Positions 12,966 through 16,052 of a stretch of 16,052 nt of DNA are shown piece by piece (positions within the stretch are counted from its first letter, which is position 1; every line of letters starts with the position of its first letter). This DNA comes from an uncultured Eisenbergiella sp. (GTDB taxonomy: Bacteria > Bacillota > Clostridia > Lachnospirales > Lachnospiraceae): positions 1-16,052 of the forward strand of contig CANQTI010000019.1 in assembly GCA_947626725.1 (NCBI GenBank). The letters are read 5' to 3'. The position numbers and the translations under genes are program-made. The notes below the pieces were generated by a model. The model did not search any database. It saw nothing but the letters and a program-made list of their open reading frames with translations, and was not told where the DNA came from.

Positions 12966-13092
12966 CGTTGACAGCGAGGAAGCGCAGCGGCGTTCGGTAT
13001 GGAGCGTGCGGAAGGATTCGGCGTGAAGCGTGCGGCGGCGGTCTGTGGATGGGCGGTCAGCGGTCTGTATTTTGGAACGGACGAGGTTTCCT

Positions 13093-13593
13093 ATGTTTTT
13101 TCTGTATTTTCTAATCTGGATCATTTTTAACGGGCAGTTTACGCTGGAAATCGCCGCTTTTGGCGTTGTGATCTCCGGAGCGGTCTACTGGTTTTCCTGT
13201 AAATATATGGGGTGGGGTCCAAAGCGCGATTTGTGGATCCTGCGGCGCGGCGGGAGGATTTTGGCCTATGTGGGACTTTTGCTCTGGGAGATCCTGAAGG
13301 CGAATGCGGCCGCGCTGCGGATCACGCTTTCCTATAAAAAGGAACCGGATCCTGTGCTGGTGCGATTCCGTACGAAGTTAAAGACCGTCACCGCCCGGGT
13401 ACTGTTAGCCAATTCCATTACACTGACACCGGGCACCATCACGGTGGCATTGGAGGGGGACGAGCTGACGGTGCACTGTCTGGACGCTTCCCTTTCCGAA
13501 GGACTGGCGGACAGCTCTTTTGAAAGGGCGCTGCTGAAAATAGAGGACGAGGGCTTTCGGGATAAAGAAGCGCGGAAAGGAGAAGCAAAATGA
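13093..13593 (+). CDS. mrpE: Mrp/Mnh-type Na+/H+ antiporter subunit E
   Basis: A 166-residue membrane protein of the MrpE/MnhE family (equivalent to MbhA), first gene of the cluster. Two N-terminal membrane segments (residues about 1-36), a third around 57-75 (ILAYVGLLLWEILKANAAAL) and a cytoplasmic domain with LLANSITLTPGTITVALEGDELTVHCLD are typical of the family. It is an accessory subunit of the hetero-oligomeric antiporter, not itself the ion channel. The ATG at 13093 is chosen from GAGGT six bases upstream and because the first helix starts there. The stop overlaps the mrpF start by 4 bp (ATGA), implying translational coupling. Confidence 0.92.
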   Translation: MFFLYFLIWIIFNGQFTLEIAAFGVVISGAVYWFSCKYMGWGPKRDLWILRRGGRILAYVGLLLWEILKANAAALRITLSYKKEPDPVLVRFRTKLKTVTARVLLANSITLTPGTITVALEGDELTVHCLDASLSEGLADSSFERALLKIEDEGFRDKEARKGEAK

Positions 13594-13913
13594 CGGAGGC
13601 CGTGCTGGGACAAGCTGTTTATACAATTTTTGTGGGAGCGCTGCTGTTTTTGGGTGTGTTTCTCGTCTGCTGCTTCATCCGGGCTGTGCGGGGGCCTCGG
13701 GTGGCGGACCGGATCGTAGCGGTGAACATGATGGGAACCCTGGTCATGGTGATCATCGCGATCCTGGCGCTTTTGCTGGAGGAAGGGTATCTGGTGGATA
13801 TTTGCATCATTTACGCGATGATCAGTTTTCTCTCCGTAGTGGTGCTGACTAAGGTATATATGGGCGTCTATCAGGAAAAACGGAAGAAGGAGGAGGAGAA
13901 GGATGTTCTTTGA
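13590..13913 (+). CDS. mrpF: Mrp/Mnh-type antiporter subunit F
   Basis: A 107-residue protein with three membrane helices (residues about 8-30, 40-62 and 66-90), a usual MrpF/MbhB size and topology. The family segment RAVRGPRVADRIVAVNMMGT and the acidic residues at the start of the third helix (YLVDICIIYA) are present. The tail is highly charged (KRKKEEEKDVL). The ribosome binding site is AAAGGAG, inside the end of mrpE. It overlaps mrpE by 4 bp and mrpG by 11 bp, consistent with subunits made in balance. Confidence 0.93.
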   Translation: MTEAVLGQAVYTIFVGALLFLGVFLVCCFIRAVRGPRVADRIVAVNMMGTLVMVIIAILALLLEEGYLVDICIIYAMISFLSVVVLTKVYMGVYQEKRKKEEEKDVL

Positions 13914-14265
13914 ATGGGTTCGTCTGATCGCGGGAACGCTGTTTCTGGCTGCCGGTCTTTCTGTTTTTGCCCTGGAGGTGTTCGGTACCTTCCGCTTTGA
14001 TTTCGTGCTTAACCGAATGCACGCGGCCGCGCTGGGGGATACGCTGGGCATCGGTCTTTCACTGATCGGCCTGATCTTTTTTTCCGGAATCAACTTCACC
14101 AGCCTGAAAATGTTTTTAGTCATTCTGTTTCTGTGGTTCGCCTCTCCCGTGTCCTCGCACCTGATCGCCAGGCTGGAGGTGAGCACGGATGAGGAGCTGG
14201 CAGAGCACTGCCGGATGGAGGAGGAGGCCGGACGGTCCGAAGCGGAAGAAAAGGAGGAGTCATGA
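13903..14265 (+). CDS. mrpG: Mrp/Mnh-type antiporter subunit G
   Basis: A 120-residue MrpG/MbhC protein with three membrane helices. The family core LNRMHAAALGDTLGIGLSLIGL is clear, followed by LKMFLVILFLWFASPVSSHLIAR. The C-terminal tail of about 30 residues is strongly acidic (EEEAGRSEAEEKEES) and somewhat longer than in minimal family members. AGGAGGAGAAGG directly upstream is the ribosome binding site. It overlaps the next gene by 4 bp (ATGA). Confidence 0.93.
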   Translation: MFFEWVRLIAGTLFLAAGLSVFALEVFGTFRFDFVLNRMHAAALGDTLGIGLSLIGLIFFSGINFTSLKMFLVILFLWFASPVSSHLIARLEVSTDEELAEHCRMEEEAGRSEAEEKEES

Positions 14266-14516
14266 GTCTTTTTACCTATATATTGCTGGGCTTTCTGATC
14301 GTGTGCGCCGTTTCCGTCACCTTTTCCAAAAAGCTGCTGAATTCCATCCTGATCTTCATGTCGTACAGCCTGGTCATGTCGATCGTATGGATGGTGCTGG
14401 AATCGCCCGACCTGGCCATCACGGAGGCGGCCGTGGGCGCAGGCGTCACCAGCGTGCTGTTTTTTGTGACCCTGAAAAAAATACAGGCCATGGTGGGAGA
14501 TCAGCACGAAAAATGA
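14262..14516 (+). CDS. MbhD-like (DUF4040) antiporter subunit
   Basis: An 84-residue protein with three membrane helices. It corresponds to the stand-alone MbhD/DUF4040 domain, which in Mrp systems of Bacillus type is part of the C-terminal end of MrpA. Seen: a KKLLNSILIFMSYSLVMSIVWMVL helix pair, then SPDLAITEAAVGAGVTSVLFF, the conserved family block with its acidic residue in the membrane. Its last codons (HEK and stop) lie inside the left arm of a 14-bp-stem hairpin that starts the non-coding gap after it. The 3' end of the gene may therefore have been shaped by insertion of that element. Confidence 0.88.
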   Translation: MSLFTYILLGFLIVCAVSVTFSKKLLNSILIFMSYSLVMSIVWMVLESPDLAITEAAVGAGVTSVLFFVTLKKIQAMVGDQHEK

Positions 14517-14613
14517 GCTCGATAACTCATTTTTCGTGCGGCTGTTTGTGCCGAAGCGCCACAAACAGCCTGGATGGCAGATGAAAAACCGCATTCGCGG
14601 ATTTCTCATCGCC
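14504..14613. repeat. Triple-hairpin palindromic element inside the antiporter operon
   Basis: Three hairpins follow one another. First, 14504-14517 pairs with 14526-14539: 14 bp, perfect, loop CTCGATAA. Second, 14540-14550 pairs with 14560-14570: 11 bp, perfect, loop of 9. Third, GGC-A-GATGAAAAACCGC (14576-14592) pairs with GCGGATTTCTCATC-GCC (14597-14613), imperfect, loop ATTC. They fill most of a 119-bp gap (131 bp to the preferred next start) in an operon whose other genes overlap or abut. It looks like a REP/MITE-type intergenic element; no U-run marks it as a terminator. Confidence 0.75.
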
Positions 14614-14647
14614 TCCGTCGCGTAAACGCTCCGGAATGAGGATCAGA

Positions 14648-15634
14648 ATGAAGAGAAAAAATAACGCGTTTTTCCGCTGGTTTTACGGAGAAACGGATAC
14701 AATGCTGGGAAAAGTGGAAATACGCCCGCAGCGGGAGGAAGCCTTCAAAGAGGAGGACCCCGGAGAGCTTTTGGCGGATCATCAGACGCTGCGGGAGCGC
14801 ATCTATGAGGGGAAAGAAGACGGAAAGTTCTGGTTTTTTGACCGGATATACCGGGTTGCGGCGCTTTTTTTCTGTCTGGCGCTGATCTTCATTCTGTTGG
14901 TGAACGTTTCCTGGCTGCCGCCCAGCGGCGAGGCTTCCAATCCCGCCAACAACGAGGTCCCGGTCCGTTATATCGAGAGCGGCCTGCAGGAAACGGGAGC
15001 CGTGAATATCGTCACGGGCATGATCCTGGATTACCGCGCCTTTGACACCTTCGGGGAGTCCAATGTGCTGTTCATCGCCACCGTTACAGTGCTGATCCTG
15101 ATGCGTCTGGATCCGGAAAAAAAGGCACGGGTGCGGAAGGGAATCCCTGTATACAAAAAGCCGGAGGATGAGCTGACCGTCGCCCAGGCTCAGGCCAACG
15201 ACCGCCTCTATGAGCCCAAGAACGATGTAATTCTGCAGCGAGTGGCCGGCTTTCTGGTACCGGTGATCGTGATCTTCGGCGTCTATGTGATCTTAAACGG
15301 TCATTTGTCGCCGGGCGGCGGCTTTTCGGGCGGTGCCATTATCGGCGCGGGCCTGATCCTGTATTTGAATGCTTTCGGCTTTGAGAAGACGGAGCGGTTT
15401 TTCACGGAAAAAACTTATAAATGGGTTTGCTTTGCCGCGCTCACCTTTTATTGTCTTGCGAAAAGCTATTCTTTTTTCACGGGCGCGAATCATCTGGAGA
15501 GCGGCATCCCGCTGGGAACGCCGGGTGCGATCCTTTCCAGCGGTCTGATCCTGCCTCTGAATATCTGCGTGGGACTGGTGGTGGCCTGTACCATGTACGC
15601 CTTTTATGCGCTGTTCCGGAAGGGAGGCTTTTGA
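14648..15634 (+). CDS. mrpB: MbhE-MrpB fusion antiporter subunit
   Basis: A 328-residue membrane protein with two family domains. After a soluble charged N-terminal region (residues 1 to about 60) comes one helix, then the MbhE-type block RYIESGLQETGAVNIVTG with ILDYRAFDTFGE and another helix (about 64-152). This block is part of the MrpA C-terminus in Bacillus-type systems. The second half (about 190-325) is an MrpB/MnhB domain: FLVPVIVIFGVYVILNGHLS, PGGGFSGGAIIGAGLIL and GTPGAILSSGLILPLNICVG. The ATG at 14648 is preferred because GAGG lies 6 bases upstream; the ATG at 14636 has no ribosome binding site. It starts after the triple-hairpin gap and ends directly at the mrpC start. Confidence 0.88.
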   Translation: MKRKNNAFFRWFYGETDTMLGKVEIRPQREEAFKEEDPGELLADHQTLRERIYEGKEDGKFWFFDRIYRVAALFFCLALIFILLVNVSWLPPSGEASNPANNEVPVRYIESGLQETGAVNIVTGMILDYRAFDTFGESNVLFIATVTVLILMRLDPEKKARVRKGIPVYKKPEDELTVAQAQANDRLYEPKNDVILQRVAGFLVPVIVIFGVYVILNGHLSPGGGFSGGAIIGAGLILYLNAFGFEKTERFFTEKTYKWVCFAALTFYCLAKSYSFFTGANHLESGIPLGTPGAILSSGLILPLNICVGLVVACTMYAFYALFRKGGF

Positions 15635-16012
15635 ATGTTCGGGCCGAATCTGTTTCACAACGCGGGGGGCTGTGTGGCCGTGATCCTGTTCGGAATCGGG
15701 TTCTCCAACCTGCTTCTGCAGAAGAACCTCATCAAAAAGATCATCGGGCTGAATATCATGGACACTGCCGTCTATTTGTATCTGGCCGTGAAGGGCTATA
15801 TTGCCGGACGGGTCGCTCCGATCGTGACGGACGGGGTGCAGGAAGCGGAGGCTTATATTAATCCCGTGCCCAGCGGTCTGGTGCTGACGGGCATCGTGGT
15901 TTCTGTTTCCGTCACGGCGATCATGCTTTCTCTGACCATCCGGCTGTACCGGCGGTATCATACGCTGGATTTGGATGAGATTTCCATGCGGCTGAAAAAG
16001 GAGGGGCTGTGA
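15635..16012 (+). CDS. mrpC: Mrp/Mnh-type antiporter subunit C (NuoK-like)
   Basis: A 125-residue NuoK-like protein with three membrane helices. Seen: the conserved LLLQKNLIKKIIGLNIMDTAVYLYL region, and AEAYINPVPSGLVLTGIVVSVSVTAIMLSLTIRL, where the loop NPVPSGLVLTGIVVS is a family hallmark of MrpC/MbhG. It has a cytoplasmic tail of about 20 residues. AGGGAGG lies 7 bases upstream of the ATG, which follows the mrpB stop with no gap. It overlaps the next start by one base (TGATG). Confidence 0.94.
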   Translation: MFGPNLFHNAGGCVAVILFGIGFSNLLLQKNLIKKIIGLNIMDTAVYLYLAVKGYIAGRVAPIVTDGVQEAEAYINPVPSGLVLTGIVVSVSVTAIMLSLTIRLYRRYHTLDLDEISMRLKKEGL

Positions 16013-16052
16013 TGCGGTTCGTGCAGAACTTTCCTTTTTTCTCCATCATCCT
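16012..16052 (+). CDS. mrpD: Start of probable antiporter subunit D (partial)
   Basis: The first 13 codons (MRFVQNFPFFSII) run off the right edge. AAAGGAGGGG lies about 9 bases before the ATG, and the stop of mrpC overlaps it by one base. The position after mrpC and the N-terminal sequence, similar in style to NuoM/N-like MrpD/MbhH proteins, support the call. The sequence alone is too short to prove it. Confidence 0.65.
   Translation, partial: MRFVQNFPFFSII

Noticed and set aside
12968..12973. TTGACA after trmB as a promoter for the mrp cluster
   Set aside because: No -10 box was found at 16-18 bp. The nearest TAT sequence is about 24 bp away.
12962..13092. Small + strand ORFs between trmB and mrpE, one overlapping the trmB stop as ATGA
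   Set aside because: The translated sequences are Gly/Arg/Cys-rich or run into mrpE in another frame, and no RBS or family is seen.
13332..14609. Long - strand ORF antisense to mrpF/G
   Set aside because: The + strand carries four overlapping, recognisable antiporter genes with RBSs. The antisense frame is a shadow.

Overview
The window looks like a chromosomal segment of an anaerobic Clostridia (Bacillota) genome, probably Lachnospiraceae-like. The reasons are strong AGGAGG-type ribosome binding sites, consensus sigma-70/sigma-A promoters, a very large surface adhesin with Cys/His repeats, a thioester domain and isopeptide pilin domains, and an Mrp/Mbh-type cation antiporter cluster. The assignment to a group is inference; there is no rRNA marker here.

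Left part (1-3069). The 3' end of an unidentified + strand gene runs convergently into a DUF3800 gene on the - strand. DUF3800 has a perfect promoter (TTGACA, 17 bp, TATAAT) and a leader of about 110 nt. That leader folds into a nested hairpin with a GAAA tetraloop, followed by an 8-bp GC hairpin plus U-run just before the ribosome binding site. Next comes a - strand gene for a membrane-anchored six-hairpin-glycosidase-like protein, whose leader holds competing hairpins.

Centre (3070-9001). One - strand gene (1728 aa) encodes a surface adhesin. In order it has a signal peptide, about eight Cys/His repeats, an Ig-like segment, a thioester domain (C449/Q524), six pilin-type isopeptide domains, a Thr-Asp repeat of about 29 units and a C-terminal membrane anchor without LPXTG. 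It has its own promoter and a strong terminator. About 400 bp of gene-free DNA separates it from a tRNA-Arg(CCU) gene with a consensus promoter and a 17-bp-stem terminator.

Right part (9002-16052). A DEDDh 3'-5' exonuclease with a C-terminal Cys/His cluster converges on a D-Ala-D-Ala carboxypeptidase of the PBP5/DacF family. Divergent from that is trmB, followed by a tight + strand cluster: mrpE, mrpF, mrpG, an MbhD-like (DUF4040) gene, an MbhE-MrpB fusion, mrpC and the start of a probable mrpD. The order equals that of archaeal-type mbhA-H membrane modules. A 119-bp gap inside this otherwise overlapping operon holds three consecutive hairpins.

The best leads for something undescribed are the DUF3800 leader RNA unit, the triple-hairpin insert in the antiporter operon, and the adhesin's Cys/His array.
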